A stretch of 64,000 nt of DNA from Macrotis lagotis (lineage: Eukaryota; Chordata; Mammalia; Peramelemorphia; Peramelidae), in the NCBI RefSeq assembly GCF_037893015.1, contig NC_133658.1, positions 889,166,592 to 889,230,591 of the forward strand, given 5' to 3'. The translations under genes and the position numbers were made by a program. Positions within the stretch are counted from its first letter, which is position 1, and each line of letters starts with the position of its first letter. This document shows, in pieces, positions 43,635 through 54,749 of this stretch. A model generated the notes under the pieces. The model did no database searches. It had not been told where the DNA came from and saw only the letters and a program-made list of their open reading frames with translations.

Positions 43635-44238
43635 GAGCATTTGTTGAACTGAATGTTCCAGAGACTTCTTAGAAATGACAATGGATGGATACACAGTTGG
43701 GGTCAAGTGGCCAATGAGTGGATCATATTTTTCATTCTTCCTGTGGCTGAATCCTTCATATAACTTCTGCAATCATTTTCGTTTCTGGCTTCTTCTCTAA
43801 AAGGGCTGGCAGCTCTGACCCAATCTCGATCTTACTGGCAGACATTCCATTTCTACTTTCTAGGAAGCCCCCGTAGGTGTTCCAGGCTTGCTCTCTGAGA
43901 AGCCATTAGGCTAAATGGGAGTGTACTTACTTTGGTCTGCACGATGGCTGACAGATTTCAGAAGACTGGCCAGGCTGTTGGGTGAATTTCCAGCCCTGAC
44001 AAGGAATAAAATGATGTGACAGGAAGCTAAGAAAACAGAAAAAAAAATCAATGGTGACTTTGAGGCAAATTCCAACTGAAGCCATTAAGTTTTTGAAGGC
44101 AACGGGAACTGAAAAAGTACTTGAGTCTGGGGGCTGTCCGGGGTGCTGACCAGTCAGCAAAGAACTATCCCAGAGTACATTAGCTGAGAGCTGAGAGCCA
44201 GGGAGCAGGGAGAGGGAACCCTTACTGTAGAGATGCTG

Positions 44239-44264
44239 AGGTTGTTTGTTTGTTTGTTTGTTTT
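44239..44264. repeat. (TTTG)n microsatellite
   Basis: Five to six TTTG units followed by a T/C run. 44265-44565 is unassigned. Confidence 0.93.
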
Positions 44265-44569
44265 TGCTTTTTCTTACCTAGCACAATTGTGAAGTGACTC
44301 AAGTTTCCTGGTCACTTCTCCACTGATTTTGAATTCTCCTTGTTCCTGGGGAACCCAACAGCCCAAGCATCTTAATGATAATGATGGATGTACAATCTCA
44401 TGGATGTGCATATTCTTTGCACTGATACAGATGGCAGGCCATCCATTACTTCCCTGCCTTTGTGACTCTTGGACTCTTGGCTATGTCCTCCACTACATTC
44501 AATATGTGCCCCATGCCTCTTTTCCTATCCCCAAACAATATTCTGGGGGATATCCTCCATTTCTTCAGA

Positions 44570-44820
44570 CATGAGGCACCAAGGAGCACAATTCGTAGAG
44601 TGATGGAAATGGAATTAGGAAAAGCTATGTTCAAATCCTGCCTTAGACACTTACTAGGTATGACCCTGGGCAAGTCACTTAACTCTGTATGCTTCTGTTG
44701 CCTCATCTGTAAAATGAGGATTACAATAACACCTTCTTCAGAAGGTTTTTGTAAGGACTAAGTGCGATGATATATGTAACAAGTTTTTCAAACCTTAAAA
44801 TATATAAAAATGTTAGCATC
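44570..44820 (+). repeat. MIR/THER1 CORE-SINE
   Basis: 'caaatcctgccttagacact', 'ctgggcaagtcacttaactc', 'ttgcctcatctgtaaaatga', 'atatataaaaatgttagcat'. Nearly full length. Confidence 0.87.
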
Positions 44821-44984
44821 TCAAAGATGCAAGTGGCACACACTGGAATTCATCCTTAGATATTGCAAAATGATCAGCTTATCTTGTTTTTGAATATCTC
44901 AGGGTTTTTAAATTTCTTGAGTGACAGGTTTGGAGTCAGGACATCTTCAGTTCACCTCCAACCTGAGAAACTTACCATGTGGCC

Positions 44985-45135
44985 AGAAATCTAATAACTG
45001 TTCAATGTGACAGTGGGAAAATATAGTGACTTTAGAGACAGAGGATATGAGTTCAAATCTCACCTCAGTTCCTTATGTGGCCTTGGATCTCAGTTTTCTC
45101 ATCTATAAAATGAAAGGATTGGGCTTAATGACCTC
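44985..45135 (+). repeat. Repeat copy 1: MIR3 with matching non-SINE flank
   Basis: Starts agaaatctaataactgttca then atgtgacagtgggaaa, continuing into a MIR3 ('gagttcaaatctcacctcag'). The same start and order recur at 46564. Confidence 0.85.
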
Positions 45136-45149
45136 TGAAGTCTAGAGTA

Positions 45150-46555
45150 CATAATGGGAATGAATTTCTCAAAGTGGGATGACAACTTTCTACCATAACT
45201 TTTTATTCTTGTCCACAAAGTATTGACTTCAGTTATTTCCTTTAACAAAAGAATATGTTATGGTAATTAAATCTAAATGTTGGCACTTTGGGACAAAATC
45301 TCAGGTAACGTGACTAAGTTATAGCTCTGCTAGGTCCAATCTGCCCAAGATTCCCAGGAACCAGCAATGGAATGGCCCCTAGCTAAATCAATCTTCCCTT
45401 ACTTCTTGGACAAAACTGGAAATGTAGCAGGATAAATTTTTAACTGCCTCAGCTTGATCAACAGACACATGCATACACTGCTTTGTTAATTGTTCATACA
45501 TCGGATATCTTAATTACATCTGCAAGTGAAGGTCTAAAAAATTATAGCTTCTGATCACATTTAATCACCATGTGACTTTGGAGCTGTCAATTTAAAACTT
45601 GGATCCTTGAATTAGCATTCACATTCTCTCCTGGAAAAATAAATTATCCTGCAGATCTAAATGGGTGATACCTAACACACCTTTGGAGATTTCTGGCCAG
45701 CATTCTCTTTGAGAGACCAGGGCTCATTCATAATCCCAAGGAAGTACTATTATTGTAAGAAAATGGAATGAAAATTATTCAGTTAATCTACTTTAATCAC
45801 CTAGCTTAGGATCTTTGATGGACTTGGTCTTTATAATATTAATTTTGGAAATATTTGCTGTCACTTTCAATCAGCGTGAGAGAGCAAGAAGCACCCACAC
45901 ATGCCCTAATGAGAGACCCACCATTCATCAACTTAATGTGTCAGAAAGACCCATGACTTTTTTCCCTGATAAGCATAAATCTCCCCATATGCTTGGGTGA
46001 TGTATAAAGAAAGAAGAGGAAAAATACCTTAGGTAAGAAAGTTGAACCTCCTCAGAGAGTGTGGCAAACCAAAATGAAGCCGACCTGGGTGTGATAGTCA
46101 ATGATTTGCTATATAAGTTCTAACTATTATAGGAGGACAAACTGCATTTTCATCATTTGAGAACCAAATCTAGCTCTCTCATACCTAGTCTACAATCTCT
46201 TAGTTTCTCTGCTTCATAGAATTTCAAGGTATGACAACAGGCTGATCATGGGGGGGAGATGGATTTGACAACCATTATCACTCTCAAAAACTGCCTACAA
46301 AAGGTAGAAGGTTTGTACTCTGTGTTGGCAGAGGCGGGACTGATGCTGATAAAATCATTGACTCTTAAATGAACTACTTGTTCATCAAGTCGATTTTATA
46401 ATTTTATAATTTTTCCAATGGAAGTTTTACCAATGCCTTTAGATAGACTATATACTGGTCCATCACCTATAAAATGTTGGGATAATGCCTCAGGCATAAT
46501 GTCACATTCATTCTGTCATAGAAACCATGGGAAATAATCAAGGGAGAGAGATTCT
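45150..46555. other. Repeat-poor 1.4 kb
   Basis: No SINE or LINE recognised and no credible frame. AT-rich with 'gttaatctactttaatcacc', 'gcttctgatcacatttaatc' and similar motifs. A candidate conserved non-coding region. Confidence 0.4.
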
Positions 46556-46563
46556 GTGACAAT

Positions 46564-46735
46564 AGAAATCTAATAACTGTTCAATGTGACAGTGGGAAAC
46601 TATGGTGGCTTTGGAGTCAGAGGATATGAGTTCAAATCTCACCTCAGATCCTTATTAGCTGTGTGACCTAGAACCTCAGGTTTCCCATTTATAACATGAA
46701 AGGACTGGGCTCAATACCTAATCTAATGATCTGAT
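46564..46735 (+). repeat. Repeat copy 2: MIR3 with matching non-SINE flank
   Basis: Partner of 44985-45135, including the identical leading 36 bases. This copy keeps 'ttattagctgtgtgacctag', lost in copy 1. Confidence 0.85.
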
Positions 46736-46768
46736 GGTTCCATGAAAGCATCTTCTAGAACGTTAACA

Positions 46769-46833
46769 GCTAGGAATGATACAGAGAAGTTAGCATGGCC
46801 CCTGTGCAAGGATGACATACAAATTCGTGAAGC
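46769..46833 (+). pseudogene. RNU6: U6 spliceosomal snRNA pseudogene, both ends truncated
   Basis: Matches roughly nucleotides 31-94 of U6: 'ggaatgatacagagaagtta', 'gcatggcccctgtgcaagga', 'tgacatacaaattcgtgaag'. The ACAGAGA box that pairs with the 5' splice site is intact, but one A is missing just after it and a few C/G sites are T/A. The 5' stem-loop and the 3' U-tail are absent and no upstream PSE or TATA is evident, so it is not expressed as U6. Flanked by agaacgttaaca (46757-46768) and agaatgttaaca (46834-46845), a likely 12-bp target duplication. It is a dispersed retrocopy, probably made by L1 machinery. Confidence 0.92.
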
Positions 46834-47203
46834 AGAATGTTAACAATTAGATCTACAATAAAAACCCTCTGACAAATGACTTTTAGATCTTTAAGATGAG
46901 GATAGTGGCAATAGCAGGCAAAGGGCTTCCTATAGGGTCCCTAAAAACTGTTGAGGACTGGCATTGAGAATGGGAAGCATCTTGAGCAGACCCAGCTCAG
47001 CTTAGAATTGACCTGTTTGTTCTTGGTGTCTGTGATATATTACAACTGGAATGTCAGCTCATCACTTTGTTTGCTAATCAGTAGTGTCCCTGAGAGATTT
47101 ACTAATTAACCCCTCGACAAGTGAATGCCAATAGGGTCAGTTGTTAGAGTAGTGGTGATTACTCAGTCATCAGATTTCTGAACTGCTCAGGTTAGTTTTT
47201 TTT

Positions 47204-47398
47204 TTAAAGTGTAGTGCTGTGGAAAGAATGCTGGACCAACTTTGTTCTTGAATAATGACTCTACCTCTTACACTCACAGAGACCTCGGACAAGTCACCTC
47301 CACTTTCTGAACCTCAGAACCTCCTTTGAAAAATGATGGGGTTGGCCTTACTGACCTTGTAGGTGTTTTTCAAGTCTACAACAGTGATCCTATAATCA
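47204..47398 (+). repeat. MIR3-type SINE
   Basis: 'gctgtggaaagaatgctgga', 'gacctcggacaagtcacctc', 'ggttggccttactgaccttg', 'aacagtgatcctataatc'. 46850-47203 is unassigned. Confidence 0.8.
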
Positions 47399-47529
47399 TC
47401 CATCTCCACATTCTTCCCCTATGGCATCATTTTCACTCCCCAATCTATAGTAACCTCTTTCCCTTTTGGAAGTCTCTTTTATTATCTTTGTGACATATGT
47501 ATATAGAAAATGTTTAATGTATTATATGT

Positions 47530-47705
47530 CACAATAATAGCTAGGTCTTTTAGATTTGCAAAATGCGGCCCATTTCTTAATTGATGCTCATGATAATGAG
47601 GTGCTATTCATTGTTCCCCTTTTATATATGAAGTAACTGAGATTAAGAAAGGATTGCATAGCTAATGTATCTAGGAAGAGATTTGAACTCAAACCCTTTA
47701 TGATG
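47530..47705 (-). repeat. MIR-type SINE
   Basis: 'caataatagctaggtctttt', 'gaagtaactgagattaagaa', 'gcatagctaatgtatctagg'. Confidence 0.75.
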
Positions 47706-47765
47706 CCTATATTTTATCTAAACTGACTTGTTCCTCAAACTCTGTGTTCTATTTTCTACATTAAA

Positions 47766-48060
47766 GACTTGTAGCTAGGTGACATAGTAAAGGTGGGATC
47801 AGAAAGACTCATCTTCTTGAGTTCAAATCTGGCCTCAGACATTTATTAGCCATGTGGGCCTGGGCAGGTTCCTTCACCCTGTTTGCCCCAGTTTCCTTAT
47901 CTGTAAAATGAGCTAGAGAAGGAAATAGCAAAACACTCCAGTATCTTTGTCAAGACATTGTGAACTTAGGTCTTGGTTTTCTCGTCAGTAAATAATGACC
48001 CAAATGACCCAAAATGGGGTCATAAAGAGTCGGTCATGGCTGAAAAGTAACAACAGCAAG
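47766..48060 (+). repeat. Long CORE-SINE, tail type B, with insertion
   Basis: 'tagctaggtgacatagtaaa', 'gcctcagacatttattagcc', 'aacactccagtatctttgtc', then an extra 40 bp with MIR-like 'gtcttggttttctcgtcagt', then 'aaaatggggtcataaagagt'. A plus MIR3 follows (48118-48250). Confidence 0.85.
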
Positions 48061-48254
48061 ATTCACTCCCTCTTTTCCTTTACCCCTTAGGAGTTCTTAG
48101 CTTATTATATAAACCCTAGCTTGAGGGAAATGAAGTCAAATCCTACTCCTATCACTTACTACCCTTAGTCGCCTTGGATTACTTACTTAACTTCCCTCAA
48201 TTTATAAAATGAGGAGGTTATACTAGACAGCTTCTCTATATCTATTCTCCCACC

Positions 48255-48640
48255 TGTTTAAGGGAAGCCTTTCTTGATGCTTCTATAGTTATCAATGCTC
48301 CCTTCCTGCCTAAATTCCTGTCTTAAGGGGATTAAGAGAAAGGAAGGAAGTTCTGCTCTCCTGAGAGCAGGTCAGACTAATAACTAACTGTTCCTCTAAA
48401 TATTACTTGTCTAAAGACATGATTAGTGAAGAGCTAAAAAACACTTTCCTGGCAAGTTGGCTCTTAAAGGGAATGGTACCTCCAGTTTACAGTTTTATCA
48501 GTTTTATCCCTTAATGCTGTTTACACAAAAGATTATTGTAAATAGTGAATAGCAAGCAAGCTTGTTTACCTGAACATATAAGTAAAAAGTGGAGAAATCA
48601 TATACGTTAGCATGTATCTTTGCACAGAAAACAATTTCTT
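48255..48640. other. Repeat-poor stretch
   Basis: No repeat recognised. 48400-48620 ('gtctaaagacatgattagtg', 'gctgtttacacaaaagatta') has the look of conserved non-coding DNA. Confidence 0.35.
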
Positions 48641-48644
48641 TATT

Positions 48645-48833
48645 TGGGGGCTAGATAACCTCTTACTTAAGACTAGCTATGTGACCTGTGCTTGTCTTAG
48701 TTTCCTCCTCTCTCAATTGGGAATAATAATAGAACCTACCTCCCAGAGTTGTTGTGAGGATCAAATTAGATAATAATTGTGAAGTGCCTAACACAGTGCT
48801 TGGTATATACTAAGTGCTAAGTAAATGTTAGCT
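48645..48833 (+). repeat. THER1/MIR-type SINE
   Basis: 'gactagctatgtgacctgtg', 'cctacctcccagagttgttg', 'gtgcctaacacagtgcttgg', 'gctaagtaaatgttagctac'. Its 3' end merges into the triplet array. Confidence 0.88.
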
Positions 48834-49113
48834 ACTATTACTACTATACTATACTGTACTTTTAGTTCTCTACTACTAATGCTGCTACTACTACTACTAC
48901 TACTACTGTTACCACTACTTCTACTATTTTTACTGCTACTGCTACAACTATTTTACTTCTACTACTATTACTACTACTGCTGCTACCACTACTACTATTA
49001 CTATTATACTGCTGCTGCTGCTACAACTTCTATTTCTACTACTACCACCACCGCATCTACTACTACTACTTCTACTTACACCTGTACTATATTGCAATAC
49101 TACATTGCTGCTG

Positions 49114-49171
<58 letters not shown>

Positions 49172-49280
49172 AACTACTATTACTACTACTACTACTACTA
49201 CTGCTACTGCTACTGCTGCTGCTACTGCTGCTGTTACTGATGCTACTGCTACTCCTACCACTACTCCTACCACTATTATA
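48834..49280. repeat. ACT/GCT trinucleotide array (about 450 bp)
   Basis: Mostly (ACT)n with GCT, ACC and TTCT variants. Grew out of the SINE tail. It produces poly-Thr and poly-Leu frames on the plus strand (48825-49331, 49105-49293) that are not genes. Confidence 0.97.
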
Positions 49281-50150
49281 CTTTCTTATCTAAGAGAGCA
49301 GATCTGCTTTTACCAAGGAGAAATTCCCTAAAGTCTCTAAGGAGGCAAGCTGGAAATCATAAATGCCTCTCTGGAAGAAGGAATAAGTAGCAACTCTTAT
49401 TTTTAAAGCTATTGCCCCATTGTTCAGAATACAGTGTCTTAGCGGCATTTTCATACATCAAAGGACCTCTTATTCTACCCTTTCCTTAAAATAAATGAGA
49501 ATCAGGGAAGTTAAGTGACTTTTTCAAATGGAGATCAATTTTATTTTTTCATTGTATTCCAAGTTTCTGGCAAACTATAAACACATAATAAATTCTCATA
49601 GATGGATTGAGTCTAAAACAGGTAAAAATGAACTTGTCAAAGGTCATGTAGGTGGTAAGAGTAACACCTAAATCCTCTGATTCCAAAGTCAGCACATTTT
49701 GTCCAACACCATGCTATCACCCTATTACTCAGCAAAATCATAAAGTTGATGAACTCTATTTGCTCCCCCACATCCTTTATTTCCTACCTTTTTGTGACTC
49801 CTGAGAATAAGAGAAGTCACTTTTTTCTTCCTTATCCTCCCAACCTTCTTGAAGACTGGCATACAGTATATATAATTGGTCTATATTCCACCAAACTGCA
49901 AGATCTATTAGGTGGAGGATTTTAACTGACTTCAGAAACCCATCCCTGCCTGACAAACTCATAGTTAGCATCTTTCTGTTAGAAATTGAAGGCAGGATTG
50001 TCCCCTCCTTTACTTAGTTCCAGCTGGTATAGGAATGATTCTCAATGGGTCACAGATTATTACTGAGTCCAAGAGTTTCAGAAATGGAAGGTAGGCTGAT
50101 GTTCATACAATTCAATCTCTACCTGATAAATATTAAGGGAATTGAATGTC
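49281..50150. other. Mostly unassigned
   Basis: A split MIR complement is likely at 49470-49725 ('gttaagtgactttttcaaat', 'acttgtcaaaggtcatgtag'). The remainder, including 49726-50150, shows nothing recognisable. Confidence 0.4.
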
Positions 50151-50154
50151 TAAT

Positions 50155-50268
50155 ATCTAAGGTAAGCTCCTTGAAGTAGGGTTGCTATTTCATTTTGGTC
50201 TTTTTGTTCAAATGTACTTAGTACAATGGATAAATGCTTTCCAAATGATTGATTGATTAAAAGTCCTC
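50155..50268 (+). mobile_element. L2 LINE 3' terminus
   Basis: 'taagctccttgaagtagggt' and 'gtacttagtacaatggataa' then 'tgattgattgatta'. Confidence 0.7.
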
Positions 50269-50339
50269 CAAAATTCAATCCATGGTTCTATGCTCTGGAA
50301 GTCTTCAACAGCTAAGCATTCCCAGCCTGCCTAGTCACA

Positions 50340-51085
50340 AATAGACCCATGAGAGAAGTGGATTCAAATCTTTCCTCAGACTGGTTGTGTGAACCTGGAC
50401 TAATTATTTAATTTTTGTGAGCCTCAGTTTTCTTCTCTGAAGAGGGAAAAAGGGGGTTGGACTTGATGACTACTAAGTTTTTTTCCCTAACTTTAAAAGC
50501 TATGTTCTTCTGATTCAATATGCAAAGACATCTGCTCCATATCCTGCTCTCTAGTAATTGACGATAAAAATCCTTCGAATAGTGTTTTTCTTTCTGATGG
50601 AAAGTTCTTGGCATTTGAAATCAGAAGACCTGACTTTTAATCAGCTGAGCGGAGCAGTGTAGACTGGGGTAAATCGCTCATTGTTTTAGGGCTCCGATTT
50701 CTTCTTCTGGACAATGAACACTTTGACCTCTGAGGTCACTTTGAGCTCTGGACTTAGGATTCTATGACATTGGGAAAGTAAACTTTACCTGTCTAAATCT
50801 CAGTTTTCACATCTGCAGAATGAAGGGGTTGGATTCCATGTTTTCTGAGGTCGTTTTCAGTTCTGTATTTATAATTCTATGCTGTGAACAAATGCTTCAC
50901 CACAGGAGGCTTCAATTTCCTCACCTGTAAAATGAGGGAACTGGAATCAATGGATGCTATGGTGGCTTCCAGCCTTATTCACCTTACCTTTATGAGTCTC
51001 AGTTTTCTTCCACTGTAAAAGGAGAGGTTGGACTCATTGGTCTCCGAGGTCTCTCACATCTCTAGAGCTATGAGTCTCTGGTTCC
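50340..51085 (+). repeat. Tandem array of MIR3-type tails (five units)
   Basis: Units start near 50340, 50595, 50771, 50891 and 50984. Each carries 'cagtttt.t...ctg.aaaatgaggg...ttggactc' and '.ctgaggtc.ctttcag.tct'. All are in the same orientation and the last four are head-to-tail. 51086-51840 has no recognised repeat; 51240-51330 is AT-rich and homeobox-site-like. Confidence 0.72.
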
Positions 51086-51848
51086 ATCCTTTTAGTGAGG
51101 TGATGATGGTGATGGAAATAGGGGAGGGGGTTCTTTGGAGGCAAAACTCAACTGTTCCAGGCGAGAGAACAGCCAGCATTGCCTGGCTCTTCCTGTGGAG
51201 CAGTGAGGCTCATAAAATTTTCCTAGGCAGCTTTCCTAGACCCCATTGATATCTATTAGTTTGTTTTCACTACATTAGCTTTAATTAAACAATTAACTTC
51301 TCCTGAACCTAAACACAAATGTAGCTCAATTAGAATCAGGCTTAAGGGCAACATTTGAGGAGCCTTGGGCAGGCAGCATGTTGTCTTGGAAGGGCCAGTT
51401 TATTCTCCAGATAATGAAATGGAGATAAGTAAATGGGGTCCCCAGGTGGAATTAGAAGACCAAGCAGGAACTGCTCAAGGAAGCCCAGTATCTGGGGCAG
51501 GCTTGGAAATTGAGCCTGTATGTTTCTTGTGGTACCTTAAGGGAGCTGGACTTCTCTTTAAATTGCTTTGGGCACAATCTGTCAGTAAAATTTACAAAAA
51601 CAATAAAATCTTTTGACCCAATAATTCTACTGTTGGGAATATACCTTCAAAGTCTTATCAAAATGAAAAGAAAAAGTAATTTGTTCAAAGAGATTTAAAG
51701 CATCCAAATTTGTAATTACAACTCCTTTTCCTATTCCCTCTGCCACCAACAAAAACAAAGCAAAAAATTATGGAAATCAACTATATTTTTATTGTAACTC
51801 CTTCATACAGTGAAATGCTATAATTCAATTAAAGTTGATGTAAACCTT

Positions 51849-52003
51849 TTTTTTTTTTTTTTTTTTTGCAAGGCAAATGGGATTAAGTGGCTTGCTCAAG
51901 GCCACACAGCTAGGTAATTATTAAGTGTCTGAGACTGGATTTGAACCCAGGTACTCCTGACTCCAAGGCCAGTACTTTATCCACTACGCCACCTAGCCGC
52001 CCT
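51849..52003 (-). mobile_element. WSINE1-like CORE-SINE
   Basis: Long T-run (A-tail complement), 'gcaaggcaaatgggattaag', head complement 'ccactacgccacctagccgc'. Flanked by taaacctt at 51841-51848 and 52004-52011. Confidence 0.94.
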
Positions 52004-52015
52004 TAAACCTTGTTT

Positions 52016-52114
52016 TGTACATATCTTTGTATGTGTGATTCTCCTCTGATAGAATGTAAGCACCCTGATGGCAGGAGCTCTTTGTATTGCCAGTGACAAA
52101 CACAAAATATTTCT
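52016..52114 (+). mobile_element. L2 LINE 3' terminus, split by a SINE
   Basis: 'gatagaatgtaagcaccctg', 'atggcaggagctctttgtat', continuing after the SINE with 'tttcttgattgattt' (52279 on). Confidence 0.82.
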
Positions 52115-52270
52115 ATTTTTTTAATTTTTTTTTGCAAGGCAAATGGGGTTAAGTGGCTTGCCCAAGGCCACACAGCTAGATAATTATTAAGTGTCTGAGG
52201 GTGGATTTGAACTCAGATACTCCTGACTCCAGGGCCAGCGGTCTATCCACGGCACCACCTAGCTGCCCCT
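52115..52270 (-). mobile_element. WSINE1-like CORE-SINE
   Basis: Reverse copy, 'ttttgcaaggcaaatggggt', head complement 'cacggcaccacctagctgcc'. Perfect 13-bp duplication acaaaatatttct (52102-52114 and 52271-52283). Confidence 0.96.
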
Positions 52271-52340
52271 ACAAAATATTTCTTGATTGATTTCTATCTC
52301 TCTCCCTCAACTCATATATCTGATCAATTAACAAAATTTT

Positions 52341-54724
52341 TTTTATTTTTTATTTTAAATTGCTTTTTTATTAAAGATATTATTTGAGTTTTACAATTTT
52401 CCCCCCAATCTTACTTCCCTCCCCCACCCCACCACGGAAAGCAATCTGTCAGTCTTTACTTTGTTTCCATGTTGTACCTTGATCCAAATTGAGTGTGATG
52501 AGAGAGAAATCATATCCTTAAGGAAGAGACAAGAAGTCTTAAGAGGTAACAAGATCAGACAATAAGATATCTGGTTTCTTTTTCTAAATTAAAGGGAATA
52601 GTCCTTGAACTTTGTTCAAACTCCATGGCTCTTTATCTGGATACAGATGGCACTCTCCTTTGCAGACAGCCCAAAATTGTTCCCGATTGTTGCACTGATG
52701 GAATGAGAGAGTCCTTCAAGGTTGAATATCACCCCCATGTTGCTGTTAGGGTTTTTCTGGTTCTGCTCATCTCGCTCAGCATCAGTTCAAGCAAATCCCT
52801 CCAGGCTTCCCTGAATTCCTGTCCCTCCTGGTTTCTAATAGAACAATAGTGTTCCATGACATACATATACCACAGTTTGCTAAGCCATTCCCCAATTGAA
52901 GGACATTTACTTGATTTCCAATTCTTTGCCCCCACAAACAGGGCTGCAATAAATATTTTTGTACAAATGATGTTTTTGCCCTTTTTCATCATCTCTTCAG
53001 GGTATAGACCCAGTAGTGGTATTGCTGGGTCAAAGGGTATGCTCATTTTTGTTGCCCTTTGGGCGTAGTTTCAAATAGCTCTCCATAAAGGTTGGATGAG
53101 TTCACAGCTCCACCAACAGTGTAATAGTGTTCCAAATTTCCCACAACCCTTCCAACAATGATCATTATCCTTTCTGGTCATACTGGCCAATCTGAGAGGT
53201 GTCAAGTGGTACCTCAGAGAAGCTTTAATTTGCATTTCTCTAATAATTAATGATTTAGAGAAATTTTTCATATGGCTATGGATTGCTTTGATTTCCTCAT
53301 CTGTAAATTGTCTTTGCATATCCTTCAATCATTTGTCAGTTGGGGAATGGCTTTTTGTTTTAAAAATATGACTCAGTTCTCTGTATATTTTAGAAGTGAG
53401 GCCTTTGTCAGAATCATTAGTTGTAAAGATTGTTTCCCAATTTACTACATTTCTTTTGTCTTGGTTACAGTGGTTTTATCTGTGCAAAAGCTTTTTAATT
53501 TAATGTAATCGAAATCATTTAATTGGGTTTTGGTGATGTTCTCCAACTCTTCCTTAGTCATAAACTGCTCACCTTTCCATAGATCTGACAGGTAGACTAG
53601 TCCTTGATCTTCTAATTTGCTCATAGTATTGTTTTTTTATGTCTAAGTCCTGTAACCATTTGGATCTTATCTTGGTAAAGGGTGTGAGGTGTTGGTCTAA
53701 TCTAAGTTTCTTCCATACTAACTTCCAATTATCCCAGCAGTTTTTATCAAAGAGGGAGTTTTTATCCCAATAGCTGGACTCTTTGGGTTTATCAAACAGC
53801 AGATTACTATAATCATCTCCTGCTTTGGCACCTAGTCTATTCCACTGGTCCACCACTCTATTTCTTAGCCAATACCAAACAGTTTTGATGACTGATGCTT
53901 TATAATATAATTTTAGATCAGGTTTTGCACTTTTTTCAGTAAGCTCCTGGAAATTCTTGACTTTTTATTTCTCCATATGAATTTACTTGCACAATTTTTT
54001 CTAGCTCATTAAAGTAATTTTTTGGAATTTTGATTGGTAGGGCACTAAACAGGTAGTTTAATTTTGGTAGAATTGTCATTTTTATTATATTAGCTCTACC
54101 TATCCATGAGCAGTTGATATTTGCCCAGTTATTTAAATCTGATTTAATTTGTGTGAGAAGTGTTTTATAATTGTTTTCAAAAAGTTTCTGAGTCTGTCTT
54201 GGCAAATAGACTTCCAAGTATTTTATAGTGTCTGAGGTTACTCTGAATGGGATTTCTCTTTCTAGCTCTTCCTGTTGTATCTTGCTAGACATATATAGAA
54301 AAGTTGACGATTTATGAGGATTTATTTTATAACCTGAAACTGCTAAAATTGCTAATTGTTTCCAATAGATTTTTGGATGATTTCTTGGGATTCTCTAGGT
54401 AGACCATCATGTCATCTGCAAACAGTGAGAGTTTTGTCTCTTTCTTCCCAATTCTAATTCATTCAATTTCTTTTTCTTCTCTAATTGCTGAAGCTAACAT
54501 TTCTAATACAATATTGAATAGTAGTGGTGATAATGGGCACCCTTGTTTCACCCCTGATCTTATTGGGAATGCCTCTAGCCTCTCCCCATTAAATATAATG
54601 CTTATTGATGGTTTCGAATAGATACTGCTAATTATTCTAAGGAACAGTCCATTTATTCCTACACTCTCTAGTGTTTTTAGTAGGAATGGATGCTGCATTT
54701 TGTCAAAAGCTTTTTCAGCATCAG
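52341..54724 (-). mobile_element. L1 LINE, 5'-truncated inside ORF2, with 3' UTR
   Basis: Minus-strand L1. It starts within the ORF2 reverse transcriptase ([15 protein letters not shown]) and passes through [17 protein letters not shown] and the catalytic FADD motif (54402-54423). It continues to the C-terminal CGKFGTLLHCWWSC block (about 53100-53190) and the IPFDPAIPLLGLYPEE and KCPSIGEWLSKLWYMY motifs (52850-53046). ORF2 ends near 52729, followed by about 390 bp of 3' UTR and an A-tail (T-run). Reading is broken into at least five frames, so it is dead. The endonuclease domain, ORF1 and 5' UTR are missing. Flanked by ttaacaaaatttt (52328-52340) and ttaacaaatttt (54725-54736), a probable target duplication. 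Confidence 0.96.
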
Positions 54725-54749
54725 TTAACAAATTTTGCCAATTCTTCTT

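Noticed and set aside
43572-43772. Poly-Asp protein
   Set aside because: The Asp run is the (ATC)n microsatellite; the rest shows no similarity.
48834-49280. CRISPR-like or centromeric array
   Set aside because: The units are three bases long with no spacers. It is a microsatellite in a vertebrate genome.
48825-49331. 168-codon plus-strand frame rich in Thr, Tyr and Leu
   Set aside because: It is the translation of a trinucleotide array. Neighbouring frames are equally open and equally low in complexity.
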